This document shows positions 8,012-17,829 of a stretch of 64,000 nt of DNA, piece after piece; position 1 is the first letter of the stretch, and each line of letters opens with the position of its first letter. The DNA is taken from contig CP006668.1 of the NCBI GenBank assembly GCA_000471925.1, forward strand, positions 1,488,001 through 1,552,000, read 5' to 3'. Made by a program: the position numbers and the translations under genes. The notes below the pieces were generated by a model that was given only the letters and a program-made list of their open reading frames with translations, made no database searches and was not told the DNA's origin. Origin of the DNA: Ralstonia pickettii DTP0602 (lineage in GTDB: Bacteria; Pseudomonadota; Gammaproteobacteria; Burkholderiales; Burkholderiaceae).

Positions 8012-8767
8012 GCCCTTGGCCTGGCTGCTGTTGGCGCACAGACTATCGATATTGAGCTCGAACAGCGCGCGCCCGAACTGCGTGTAACCGTCGCCGCCAG
8101 TGGCATTGGGCCGGTTGACCCGGAACACGCTGGCCTTGTCGCTGTAGAACGCGACCGGCTTGCCGTGGCACGCCAGGTAAGCCCGGGTCGCCTCGAAATA
8201 CGCAAAAGCGGATTCCGTCGGCACGAAGCGCAACGCCATCAGCCGGCTGGTGGCGTCGTCGACAAAGACCAGCAGCGTGCAGGCCGGCGCCCGGTCCTCG
8301 AACCAGGCGTGGTCGCTGCCGTCGATCTGGACCAGCTCGCCGAGGCAGGCACGGCGATTGCGCGGCTGGTGCACCCTGGGCGGACGCAGCTTCCGCCGCA
8401 CCCAGAAGCCGGCGTCGATCATGAGCCGGCGCACCGTCTCCTTGGCCAGGCTGAGGCCATGGCGCTCGCGCAGCTTCTCGGCGGCCAGGGTCGGGCCGAA
8501 GTCGGCATAGCTGTCGCGGATCAGCCCGAGCGCTCGCGCCGCAAGGCCCGGTGGGGTCCGGTTGTTGGCCGGCTGACCCTGGTGGCGATTCAGCAAGCCG
8601 GCAGCGCCGTGCTGTTGGTAGCGCCGCAGCAGGCGCAGGGTCTGGCGGGCGCTCAGTCCCAGCCTGGAGGCGGCAATCCCGGTCTTGAGATAGCCGTCGG
8701 CCAGCGCTTGAACGACCTTGAGCCGGTCGATCTGCCGTATCGTCATGGTAATGGCTCCTGCTGGCAT
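8012..8767 (-). pseudogene. IS-2 transposase, N-terminal half
   Basis: It encodes an HTH region (DRLKVVQALADGYLKTG, LGLSARQTLRLLRR) and the DDE domain with IDGSDHAWFED and FYSDKASVF, the first two catalytic Asp. It stops being transposase after ANSSQAKG at 8012, where the inserted element begins; downstream codons (YASQCTSW) belong to the insert. The start at 8767 is chosen by comparison with IS-1, where MGRPDTITM precedes the same helix; ATG 8746 is the alternative. Only the third catalytic residue (Glu) is on the other fragment. Confidence 0.88.
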
Positions 8768-8811
8768 GACGGGCTCCCGGGCGCTGGAAGCCGTCAAGCT
8801 TACGCCTGCCA

Positions 8812-8864
8812 AACTCGGACATTTGAACTTAGCCAGAACCGGACATTACCGCTTAGCCGCTACA
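8812..8864 (-). repeat. IS-2 right terminal inverted repeat
   Basis: Read inward from 8864 it starts TGTAGCGGCTAAG, then AATGTCCGG, then GGCTAAGTTCAAATGTCC. It matches the left end in subrepeat order and spacing and is 5 bp from the dif-like site. Confidence 0.8.
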
Positions 8865-8869
8865 GTCAA
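8865..8869. repeat. 5-bp target duplication of IS-2, right copy (GTCAA)
   Basis: Identical to 3912-3916. It occupies exactly the gap between the IS-2 right end and the XerC arm of the dif-like site. Confidence 0.82.
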
Positions 8870-8897
8870 AAGACGCATAATCTATCTTATGTAAAAT
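8870..8897 (+). other. dif: dif-like Xer recombination site
   Basis: A 28-bp site with the architecture of a chromosomal dif. The XerC-side arm is AAGACGCATAA (8870-8880), the 6-bp centre is TCTATC, and the XerD-side arm is TTATGTAAAAT (8887-8897). The inner arm sequences GCATAA and TTATGT are identical to those of E. coli dif, and the XerD arm differs from the proteobacterial TTATGTTAAAT at one base. XerCD acting here would resolve replicon dimers. No xerC or xerD gene is in the window. It could be a chromosomal or chromid dif, or a plasmid pdif. Confidence 0.8.
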
Positions 8898-8950
8898 GAT
8901 GTGCCGCCCTCGGTATGGAGTTGCGGGCGCGATACTGCTGGCAAAAGCCA

Positions 8951-10186
8951 CTACTTGCCTGCTCCAGCCTCTGCATCGCGCGTTCGTACTACCACTTCCG
9001 AGTGAAGCGTTCTATGTACCGGGCACTTCTCAGCAATCGCAAGCAATGCGGCGCGTTGTTCCTGGTCGAGCGGGCCTTTCATGTGAATTTCCCGCTCGAT
9101 CCAATCGATTTTCCCTTCCTTCGTTGCGCAATCCCCGCAATCCGCCGCATGAATCTTTTCGTGCCGGAGGGACACGGCCACGTGCTCCAGTGGCAGTCCT
9201 TTGTGCTCCGCGTACATGCGCATCGTCATCGCCGTGCATGCGCCTAGCGCGCCAAGCAGGAGGTCGTAAGGTCCAGGGCCGCCGTTCAGACCGCCGAAGG
9301 AAACCGGTTCGTCAGCCACCAGGCGATGCGGGCCGACAATTACGCGCTGCTGATATCGTCCAACGTGGTTCTCCTCTACGCGTACCAGCCCCTCCTCGGC
9401 CACGGCGGCGGGAAGACTGGAGGTATCGATACCGAGATACCGCTGACTCCACGCGGCGATCGTGTCGGCTACATAGTCTGCATCTTCCTTTCGCGTCAGC
9501 AAGTGGTCTGCCGTATCAAGGGAAATGAAGCTTTTAGGATGTTTGGCAGCACTGAAGATATGCGTAGCGTTCTCGACGGCGACGGTGTCATCGTGTGGTG
9601 CGTGCATGACCAGCAGGGCTCTGTGCAGCCTGGAGACACTAGCCAGCAGGCTTTGTTCTTTCACATCATCAATGAATTGACGCCTGATTCGGAATGGGCG
9701 TCCGGCAAGCATCACCTCCGCCTCGCCCTCGCTTTCAATTCGCGCGGTATGGTCTTGAAACAGGCCGACCACATGGCTTGGGTCGCTCGGTGCGGCGATG
9801 GTCACGACCGCCTTGACCTCAGGTATTCCCCCGGCTGCGCTCAGCACTGCCGCGCCGCCAAGGCTATGGCCTATTAACAAGGCAGGACCCTGAAAGTTCT
9901 CTCTCAGATAGCCTGATGCCGCGTGCAGGTCGGCGACGTTTGAAGAGAAATTCGTGTTGGCAAAATCCCCTCCACTGCCGCCAAGACCTGTGAAATCAAA
10001 GCGCAGGACGGCAATGCCGTGCGCCGTGAGCGCTTGCGCAACCCGGCTTGCGGCCAGAGTGTCCTTGCTGCAGGTGAAGCAATGCGCGAACAGCGCGAAG
10101 GTCCGAACCGGCCCCTCCGGCGTGTCCAACCGAGCGGCCAGTTGCTGGCCGTTGCTTCCGGGAAAGGTCAAACGCTGGGAATTCAT
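8951..10186 (-). CDS. Alpha/beta-hydrolase fused to OsmC domain
   Basis: A 411-aa bifunctional protein. Residues 1-250 are an alpha/beta hydrolase with the nucleophile elbow LIGHSLGG (Ser108), an Asp in HAPHDDTV and a His in DTADHLLTR. The last 145 residues or so are an OsmC/Ohr-like domain with the two reactive cysteines in LGACTAMTM and AEKCPVH. OsmC domains reduce organic hydroperoxides, so the fusion may couple ester hydrolysis to peroxide detoxification. The ATG at 10186 has a strong GGGAGGAAATC site; the longer upstream frame is rejected. It is about 50 bp from the dif-like site. Confidence 0.9.
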   Translation of the reverse strand: MNSQRLTFPGSNGQQLAARLDTPEGPVRTFALFAHCFTCSKDTLAASRVAQALTAHGIAVLRFDFTGLGGSGGDFANTNFSSNVADLHAASGYLRENFQGPALLIGHSLGGAAVLSAAGGIPEVKAVVTIAAPSDPSHVVGLFQDHTARIESEGEAEVMLAGRPFRIRRQFIDDVKEQSLLASVSRLHRALLVMHAPHDDTVAVENATHIFSAAKHPKSFISLDTADHLLTRKEDADYVADTIAAWSQRYLGIDTSSLPAAVAEEGLVRVEENHVGRYQQRVIVGPHRLVADEPVSFGGLNGGPGPYDLLLGALGACTAMTMRMYAEHKGLPLEHVAVSLRHEKIHAADCGDCATKEGKIDWIEREIHMKGPLDQEQRAALLAIAEKCPVHRTLHSEVVVRTRDAEAGAGK

Positions 10187-10393
10187 GATTTCCTCCCGCC
10201 CCCGTCCGATCGACGGCCGGCCTCGCTTGCAGATCACGCTTACACGCGCAGCACTACGCTGTGGAAATTTCCATTCTTTGTATTGGAGACTTTCACTAAA
10301 TCTGCCGCCAGTCGCAGCAATTGTGCCGCTCGACAGCAAGCAGCACTCAGGATGACGACGACGCAAGCGCGAAGGCGATGCCAGCCAATGCTG

Positions 10394-10684
10394 CTATTTC
10401 GCATGCAGGATGACGGTCCCCTCGGAAATCGTCGGCGCGCTCGCGCCGGTGCCGGCAGCGTTCGCGGCGATCCAGTCCTTCGCCATCTTGACGCTCTCAT
10501 CCACGCCCGCCTTGTCATTGCAGGTCGTGACAGAAAAGCCGCCATCGGCGGTCCGCGCAAGCGTGTAGCTGACAAAACCCTGGACCGAACGCATCAGGGA
10601 TTCAATTTCCGATGTCCGCTTTTCGAGCAGATCGAACAGCTCCCTGGCGCCGCTTCCAGAATAGGCTCTGATAACAGAGTGCAT
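10394..10684 (-). CDS. Small ABM-like hypothetical protein
   Basis: A 96-aa protein starting MHSVIRAYSGSGARELFDLL, with the beta-alpha-beta pattern and the VQGFVSYTLARTADGGFSV core seen in antibiotic-biosynthesis-monooxygenase-like dimeric ferredoxin folds. GGAGGGACGGATC precedes the ATG at 10684. No cofactor motif is visible. It lies 207 bp upstream of the hydrolase-OsmC gene on the same strand; the function is unknown. Confidence 0.65.
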   Translation of the reverse strand: MHSVIRAYSGSGARELFDLLEKRTSEIESLMRSVQGFVSYTLARTADGGFSVTTCNDKAGVDESVKMAKDWIAANAAGTGASAPTISEGTVILHAK

Positions 10685-10756
10685 GATCCGTCCCTCCAAT
10701 GAATGGCCCCGGATTTCGCGCAGTCGCGCAGAGAAGGTGTGATGGCACCAGTCTAG

Positions 10757-11161
10757 TTACGATGCGGGAGAAGTGCACGATGACGATGGCTGGGCCGCCG
10801 AACGCCACTGGCGCTGGAATTCGCGCGGCGTCATGCCGAAGCGCGTGCGGAAATCGCGCGAGAAATGCGCGCCGTCGGAAAATCCGCAATCCAGCGCGAT
10901 CTGGGTGATATTGCTGTGCCCATTTTGTAGAAGCCAGCTGCCGTATTCGAGTCGCAGCGAGCGCTGGAAGCTCATCGGCGACATGCTCAGGGCTTCATGG
11001 AAGGCGCGCTCGAGCTGACGGCGTCCCAGGCCGACATAGCGCGCAATGGCATCGAGCGAGGGCGGATTGTCGATGCGCTGCTCGATGAAATGGGCGGCCT
11101 GGCGCACGCGCGCATCCTGGATGTGGGCGTAGGGTGTCCGGCACACCGACGCCGGAACCAC
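10757..11161 (-). pseudogene. AraC/GlxA-type regulator, C-terminal HTH only
   Basis: It encodes a two-HTH AraC domain (PPSLDAIARYVGLGRRQLER and ITQIALDCGFSDGAHFSRDF) with no ligand-binding domain. The frame has only a GTG at 11161 without a ribosome site and meets a stop just upstream. In another frame a good ribosome site (AAGGAGACAG) precedes ATG ATG at 11177, but that frame diverges from AraC sequence. I read it as a 5'-deleted, frameshifted remnant of a GlxA-like gene that probably once controlled a neighbour. Expression of a short HTH protein cannot be excluded. Confidence 0.65.
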
Positions 11162-11405
11162 TGTAGGGCTGCATCATCTGTCTCCTTGCGACTGGGTCAG
11201 TTGATGCCAGCGTGGTCCCCGCACCGCCTGCCCTCTCCCCCGGCAGTTACTTCGGCAATCAACCCTTTGACAGCGCGCCTTCCTTCTCGCCAAAGCCCCG
11301 TTTTCGCAATCGCCAAAGTCGACCATTGGCATTGTCAAATAGCGCAAAACCCGCTTTGGCGACATGCTTTGCACAATTTCCTGATGAGGACATAGGAACA
11401 ACGAC

Positions 11406-12308
11406 ATGGCAGTCAGCTACCACCATCTGAAGCAACGTCCGTTCGCCCCCGTTCGCCAGTGCTACACCGAGCGCGACACCATGCTGTACGCGCTCAGCCT
11501 GGGGCTGGGCGCCGATCCGCTGGACGCGGCTGCCCTGCCCTTTGTCTTCGAAGGCGCTGCCGGGGGGCTGCGCACCCTGCCTTCGCAAGCGGTAGTGCTG
11601 GGTTACCCGGGCTTCTGGGCACGCGAGGCAGACACCGGCATCGACTGGGTCAAGCTGCTGCATGGCGAACAGCGCATGCGCCTGCACCGTCCACTGCCGG
11701 CCAGTGCGGAGATCGTCGGCCACAATCGCATCACCCACCTGACCGACAAGGGCGAAGGCAAAGGCGCCATCATGGTCACCGAGCGACGCCTGGAAACCGT
11801 GCAGGGCGAACTGCTGGCGACGGTGCAGCAGGTGTCGTTCCTGCGCGGCGACGGCGGCGACGGCGGCTACAGCCAGCTGGATGGCGGCCAGCCCAGCGAT
11901 GCGCCGCTGCCGGCGTTGCGCCCGACGCCGGAGGACCGTGCGCCCGACTTCACCGACACCCAGGCGATCCGCCCCGAGGCCGCGTTGCTGTATCGCCTGA
12001 TGGGCGACTTCAACCCGCTCCACGCTGACCCGGCGGTGGCGAAGGCGGCGGGGTTCGAGCGCCCCATCCTGCACGGGCTGGCGAGCTACGGCCTGGTGGC
12101 GCACGCACTGGTGCGCCAATGCGCGGGTTACGACCCGGCCAGGCTGCGCGCGCTGGACATCCGCTTTGCCGCCCCCGTGTTTCCCGGCGAAACCCTGGTC
12201 ACGGAAATCTGGCGCATGCCGGAGAACCCGTCCCACTACCAGTTGCGCGCCAGGGTGCTGGAGCGCGACAAGGTCGTGCTTAGCCACGGTTGGGCCGAGA
12301 TTGCCTGA
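11406..12308 (+). CDS. MaoC-type enoyl-CoA hydratase 2
   Basis: A 300-aa double hot-dog protein resembling the hydratase-2 part of peroxisomal multifunctional enzyme type 2. The catalytic motif is YRLMGDFNPLHADPAVAK, with the Asp, Asn and His expected of (R)-specific 2-enoyl-CoA hydratases, followed by RPILHGLASYG. It hydrates a 2-enoyl-CoA to the (R)-3-hydroxy ester. It is the first gene of a plus-strand operon with CoA-transferase, thiolase, acyl-CoA dehydrogenase and acyl-CoA synthetase; the next gene starts 32 bp later. The 244 bp upstream contain half of a CTCTCCCCC-type repeat (about 11226-11240) but no other feature I can support. Confidence 0.88.
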   Translation: MAVSYHHLKQRPFAPVRQCYTERDTMLYALSLGLGADPLDAAALPFVFEGAAGGLRTLPSQAVVLGYPGFWAREADTGIDWVKLLHGEQRMRLHRPLPASAEIVGHNRITHLTDKGEGKGAIMVTERRLETVQGELLATVQQVSFLRGDGGDGGYSQLDGGQPSDAPLPALRPTPEDRAPDFTDTQAIRPEAALLYRLMGDFNPLHADPAVAKAAGFERPILHGLASYGLVAHALVRQCAGYDPARLRALDIRFAAPVFPGETLVTEIWRMPENPSHYQLRARVLERDKVVLSHGWAEIA

Positions 12309-12340
12309 AACGCGCCCGATTGCCGACTGACTCCTGCCTG

Positions 12341-13657
<1,317 letters not shown>

Positions 13658-13706
13658 CCAATTGCCCTTCGTCGCCTACCCAAGACAGATTTCCAAGGAG
13701 ACTTCC

Positions 13707-14915
13707 ATGCGCCGAGCCGCCATCGTCACCCCCCTTCGCACCCCCGTCGGCACCTTCGGCGGCAGCCTGCGCCCCGTGCCTGTCGAGGAACTGGCCGCCA
13801 CCGCAGTACGCGCCGTCGTGCAGCGCAGCGGCATCGACCCCGCGCGCATCGATGACGTGGTCTTTGCCCAGTCCTACGCCAACAGCGAAACACCCTGCGT
13901 GGGCCGCTGGGCCGCGCTGCAGGCCGGCCTGCCTGTGGAAGTGCCGGGCATGCAGCTGGACCGCCGCTGCGGCGGCGGCCTGCAGGCCATCGTCACGGCC
14001 TCGATGATGGTGCAAAGCGGCGCTGCCGATGTGGTCATCGCAGGCGGCGTCGAGAGCATGAGCAACATCGAGTACTACACCACCGACATGCGTTGGGGCG
14101 CGCGCTCGGGCAATGTGCGTTTCTACGACCGCCTTGACCGCGGCCGCGAACGTTCCCAGCCGGTCGAGCGCTTTGGCAAGATCTCCGGGATGATCGAAAC
14201 GGCCGAGAACCTGGCGCGCGACTACGGCATTACCCGCGAGCAGGCCGACGCCTTCGCCGTGCGCAGCCACGCGCGCGCCGCGGCCGCCTGGGAGGCCGGC
14301 CGCTTCGATGCCGAGGTGGTGCCCGTGCAGGTGCCCCAGCGCAAGGGCGATCCGCTGCAGTTCGCGCGCGACGAAGGTTTCCGCGCCGATACTTCGCGCG
14401 AAAGCCTTGGCAAGCTGCGCGCGCTGATGCCCAACGGCACCGTCACCGCCGGCAACGCCAGCCAGCAGAACGACGCCTCGGCCGCCTGCCTGATCGTGGC
14501 CGAGGACAAGCTGGCCGAACTGGGCCTCACCCCTATGGCCACGCTGGTGGGCTGGGCCGCCGCCGGCTGCGAGCCATCGCACATGGGCATCGGCCCGGTG
14601 CCCGCGGTGAAGAAGCTGCTGGCGCGCCTGAACCTGACGCTCGACCAGATGGACCTGGTGGAACTGAACGAAGCCTTTGCCTGCCAGGTGCTGGCCGTGC
14701 TCAAGGGCTGGGATTGGAATGACCAGGATGCAATCGAGCACAAGCTCAACGTGAACGGCTCGGGCATCTCGCTGGGCCACCCGATCGGCGCCACGGGCGT
14801 GCGCATCCTGGCCACGCTGCTGCACGAACTGCAGCGCCGTGGCGGCCGCTATGGCCTGGAAACCATGTGCATCGGCGGCGGCCAGGGCATCGCCGCTGTC
14901 TTTGAGCGCTGCTGA
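13707..14915 (+). CDS. Acetyl-CoA acyltransferase (thiolase)
   Basis: A 402-aa biosynthetic/degradative-type thiolase. Cys88 (DRRCGGGLQ), His358 (LGHPIGATG) and Cys388 (MCIGGGQG) are the complete catalytic set, and NEAFA is present. It cleaves 3-ketoacyl-CoA with CoA. AAGGAG lies 7 bases before the ATG at 13707. It follows the CoA-transferase by 49 bp and precedes the acyl-CoA dehydrogenase by 39 bp. Confidence 0.94.
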   Translation: MRRAAIVTPLRTPVGTFGGSLRPVPVEELAATAVRAVVQRSGIDPARIDDVVFAQSYANSETPCVGRWAALQAGLPVEVPGMQLDRRCGGGLQAIVTASMMVQSGAADVVIAGGVESMSNIEYYTTDMRWGARSGNVRFYDRLDRGRERSQPVERFGKISGMIETAENLARDYGITREQADAFAVRSHARAAAAWEAGRFDAEVVPVQVPQRKGDPLQFARDEGFRADTSRESLGKLRALMPNGTVTAGNASQQNDASAACLIVAEDKLAELGLTPMATLVGWAAAGCEPSHMGIGPVPAVKKLLARLNLTLDQMDLVELNEAFACQVLAVLKGWDWNDQDAIEHKLNVNGSGISLGHPIGATGVRILATLLHELQRRGGRYGLETMCIGGGQGIAAVFERC

Positions 14916-14954
14916 GCGAGCCAGCACACCGGCCCGTCATTTGGGAAGACTGAG

Positions 14955-16112
14955 ATGATCCGCGATAACGAAACCCTGGAAGCCTTGCTCGACAGCGTGC
15001 GCCGCTTTGTGCGCGAGCGCCTGGTGCCCGCCGAGGCGCTCGTCGCCGAGACCGACGAAATCCCGCAGGACATCGTGCAGGACATGCGCGAGATGGGCCT
15101 GTTCGGCATGACCATTCCCGAGCGCTTTGGCGGCCTGGAACTGACCATGGAAGAGGAAGTGCGCGTGGTCATGGAGCTGTGCCAGACCTCGCCGGCCTTC
15201 CGCTCGCTGCTGGGCACGACCGTGGGCATCGGCTCGCAAGGCATCCTGATGGATGGGACACCGGAACAGCAGGCCGCCTGGCTGCCGCGCCTGGCCACCG
15301 GCGAGATCCTGGCATCGTTTGCGCTGACCGAACCGGACGCCGGCTCGGACGCCGGCTCGCTGCGCACCACGGCGATCAGGGATGGCGACCACTACGTGGT
15401 CAACGGCACCAAGCGCTTTATCACCAACGCGCCGCAGGCCGGCATGTTCACGCTGATGGCGCGGACGAATCCTGACATCAAGGGTTCGGCCGGGGTGTCG
15501 GCGTTTATCGTCGACGCGAAGACGCTGGGCATCAGCTTCGGCAAACGCGACGTCAAGATGGGACAGAAAGGCGCCCACACCTGCGACGTGATCTTCGAGA
15601 ACGTGCGCGTGCCGGCCGCCAACCTGATCGGCCTGAAGGAAGGCCAGGGCTTCAAGACCGCGATGAAAGTGCTCGACAAGGGCCGGTTGCATATCGCGGC
15701 CGTCAGCGTCGGCGTGGCGAAGCGCGTCCTGCGCGACGCGCTGAACTATGCGATGGAGCGGCAGCAGTTCGGCCAGCCGATCTGCGAATTCCAGCTCATC
15801 CAGGCCATGCTGGCCGACAGCCAGGCCGAGCTCTATGCGGCCGAATGCATGGTGATCGACGCCGCGCGCCGTCGCGACGAGGGCAAGAACGTCTCCACCG
15901 AGGCCTCGTGCTGCAAGATGTTCGCCACGGAGATGGTGGGCCGCGTGGCGGATCGCGCGGTGCAGATCCTCGGCGGTTCCGGCTACATCTCCGAATTCGG
16001 CATCGAGCGCTTCTACCGCGACGTGCGCCTGTTCCGCCTTTACGAGGGCACCACGCAGATCCAGCAGGTCATCATTGCCCGCAACATGATCCGCGAGGCG
16101 CGCGGCGCCTGA
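14955..16112 (+). CDS. Acyl-CoA dehydrogenase
   Basis: A 385-aa FAD enzyme making 2-enoyl-CoA. The N-terminal helical domain is followed by FALTEPDAGSDAGSL and VNGTKRFITNA in the middle beta domain and the C-terminal FAD-binding half with QILGGSGYISEFGIERFYRD. The catalytic base is Glu364 in LYEGTTQIQQ, as in short- and medium-chain enzymes. It sits between thiolase and acyl-CoA synthetase in the operon. Confidence 0.94.
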   Translation: MIRDNETLEALLDSVRRFVRERLVPAEALVAETDEIPQDIVQDMREMGLFGMTIPERFGGLELTMEEEVRVVMELCQTSPAFRSLLGTTVGIGSQGILMDGTPEQQAAWLPRLATGEILASFALTEPDAGSDAGSLRTTAIRDGDHYVVNGTKRFITNAPQAGMFTLMARTNPDIKGSAGVSAFIVDAKTLGISFGKRDVKMGQKGAHTCDVIFENVRVPAANLIGLKEGQGFKTAMKVLDKGRLHIAAVSVGVAKRVLRDALNYAMERQQFGQPICEFQLIQAMLADSQAELYAAECMVIDAARRRDEGKNVSTEASCCKMFATEMVGRVADRAVQILGGSGYISEFGIERFYRDVRLFRLYEGTTQIQQVIIARNMIREARGA

Positions 16113-16273
16113 TGGTCGCCGTGGTCAGCCCGCAGCAACCGGAAGCCTTGCGCGTCAGGCGCGTGGTGTAGCGCCGGGATTGCACCTCACTTCCGGCGCA
16201 CATACACTGGCGTCGTTCGGCTTGCGTCCGCCTTGCCGAACGGCTTTTTACCCCGCACAAGGATTTCCGCGAG

Positions 16274-17806
16274 ATGCCCCCGGACCGAGACACCACCCAA
16301 CGGATCAGCGACATCCCACGCCACTGGGCCACGGAGACGCCCGACCATGTGGCCGTCTTCGAGGATGGCCGCACCGTCACCTTTTCGCAGCTTTGGGCAC
16401 GCATCGAGGATGCGCAGGATTACCTGCAAGCGCAGGGCGTCGGCACCGGCGACCGGGTGCTGATCGTGTCCGAGAACTGCCTGGCGGTGATCACGCTGGT
16501 GTTCGCGCTGTCGGAACTGGAGGCGTGGCCGGTCGTCGTCAACGCCCGCCTTTCGGAACGGGAAATCGAGGTGATCCGGGCGCACTGCCTGCCGCGCCTG
16601 ATGCTGTTCACCCACGCTGCGTCGCCGGATGCACTGCGGCACGGCGTGCGTTATCGGGCACGGGAGATTGCGCCCGCCGGGCTCGGCCCGCTGATGGCCG
16701 GCGCCGTCGACGAGACCAGCGAGCGCGAACCTGAAGCGCTCGCGCGCGAGGTCGCCGCGCTGATCTACACGTCCGGCACGACGGCACAGCCCAAGGGCGT
16801 GATGGTCACGCATCGGGGTTTGCTGCACTTTGCGCGCGTCACGGTGGACTCCCGCCGCATGCAGGCCGACGATTGCGCCTATGCGGTCATGCCCATGTCG
16901 CACGTCTTCGGGCTGGGGACGCTGCTGGTTTCGACGTTCCAGGCCGGTGCGAGCCTGTACCTGAGCGCGCGTTTCAATGCGGCGGATGTTAGCGCAGCGA
17001 TCCGGCAGGGCGCGATTACGCTGCTGCAGGGCGTGCCGACGATGTTCAACCGCATCGTCGCGTACGTGCGGGCGAGCGGCATGCCACTGGAGCCGTCGCC
17101 CAGGCTGCGCTATCTCTACACAGGTGGCGGCCCGCTCGATCCGACGCTCAAGCGCGAGGTCGAGGCGCTGTTCGGCCAGCCGCTGCACCATGGCTACGGC
17201 ATGACCGAGTACGCGGGCTCACTGTTCGTGACGCGTATGGACCGGCCGCGCACCGATTGCGCGGCGGGCGAGATCGTCGAGGGCGCCGAACTGCAGGTGG
17301 TCGGGCCGGCCGGCAAGCCGGTGCCGGAGGGCGAGCCGGGCGAGCTATGGGTAAGAGGGCCAGGTGTCATGCGCGGCTACTACCGCGCGCCGGCACTGAG
17401 CGCCGAAGCCTTGCGCCCCGGAGGCTGGCTCAACACCGGCGACATTGGCCGGCTCGGCCAGGACGGCGCCTTGTTCATCGTCGGCCGCACCAAGGACCTG
17501 ATCATCCGCTCCGGCTTCAACGTCTATCCGATCGAGGTCGAATCGGTCATCAACACGCATCCGTCCGTGCGCCTGTCGGCCGTGGTCGGACAGCCCACCG
17601 CGGACGGCAACGAGGAAGTGATCGCCTTCGTCGAGATCAGGGACGGAGAGAAGTTCGATGCCTCGGCGCTGCACGCCTACCTGGTCGAGCGCCTGTCGCC
17701 ATACAAGCGCCCGGAGAAAATCCTGCGCGTGGCCACGATCCCGACGACGGCCAGCGGCAAGCTGCTCAAGCACCAGCTCAGGCAGATGGTCGCCGAGCAG
17801 AAATAG
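16274..17806 (+). CDS. AMP-binding acyl-CoA synthetase
   Basis: A 510-aa ANL-superfamily ligase that activates a carboxylic acid to its CoA thioester. The P-loop-like YTSGTTAQPKGV is at about 164-175, YGMTEYAG at about 309, NTGDIGRL at about 390, and the hinge/C-domain motif GRTKDLIIRSGFNVYP at about 406-421, with the adenylation Lys near TASGKLLKHQL. It is the last gene of the operon, after a 161-bp gap in which I see no feature. Its 3' end converges with a LysR gene only 23 bp away. The substrate is not deducible; a medium-chain or aryl acid is plausible. Confidence 0.9.
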   Translation: MPPDRDTTQRISDIPRHWATETPDHVAVFEDGRTVTFSQLWARIEDAQDYLQAQGVGTGDRVLIVSENCLAVITLVFALSELEAWPVVVNARLSEREIEVIRAHCLPRLMLFTHAASPDALRHGVRYRAREIAPAGLGPLMAGAVDETSEREPEALAREVAALIYTSGTTAQPKGVMVTHRGLLHFARVTVDSRRMQADDCAYAVMPMSHVFGLGTLLVSTFQAGASLYLSARFNAADVSAAIRQGAITLLQGVPTMFNRIVAYVRASGMPLEPSPRLRYLYTGGGPLDPTLKREVEALFGQPLHHGYGMTEYAGSLFVTRMDRPRTDCAAGEIVEGAELQVVGPAGKPVPEGEPGELWVRGPGVMRGYYRAPALSAEALRPGGWLNTGDIGRLGQDGALFIVGRTKDLIIRSGFNVYPIEVESVINTHPSVRLSAVVGQPTADGNEEVIAFVEIRDGEKFDASALHAYLVERLSPYKRPEKILRVATIPTTASGKLLKHQLRQMVAEQK

Positions 17807-17829
17807 CAGGATAGGTATCTGGGGCGCCT

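Larger units (their letters stand above)
4645..8017. mobile_element. 3.37-kb large-serine-recombinase element inserted in IS-2
   Basis: The borders are defined by the split transposase. GCCCTT occurs at 4639-4644 and again at 8012-8017, and removing one copy plus everything between them rejoins the codons for QAKG and RVERMNG in frame. The unit carries a DUF5372-like gene, an HTH protein, a small ORF and a 685-aa serine recombinase, all on the plus strand. No terminal inverted repeat is obvious, as expected for a serine-recombinase element where the shared 6 bp would contain the crossover core. The border could be shifted up to 6 bp by the repeat. Confidence 0.85.
3917..8864. mobile_element. 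IS-2, dif-adjacent insertion sequence interrupted by a recombinase element
   Basis: A complete IS of about 1,575 bp once the 3,373-bp insertion is subtracted. The ends are inverted: the left end reads TGTCTAGGCTAAG and the right end, inward, TGTAGCGGCTAAG. Both then contain AATGTCCGG and a second GCTAAG-AAATGTCCGA block followed by TTTGG, so the terminal repeat is about 55 bp and internally repetitive. It is flanked by 5-bp GTCAA duplications and its right end is exactly 5 bp from the dif-like 28-mer at 8870. This placement matches what is known of dif-targeting IS elements of the ISAjo2/IS1202 kind. The transposase is split, so IS-2 is inactive unless supplied in trans. Confidence 0.85.

Noticed and set aside
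8018-8100. An ORF tail (YASQCTSWVEW...) as part of a transposase variant
   Set aside because: These codons lie in the inserted recombinase element and arise only from read-through across the junction.
2832-8864. A composite transposon with two IS copies flanking cargo
   Set aside because: IS-1 is truncated and adjacent to IS-2, both are in the same orientation and no cargo lies between them; the middle genes belong to an independent recombinase element inside IS-2.
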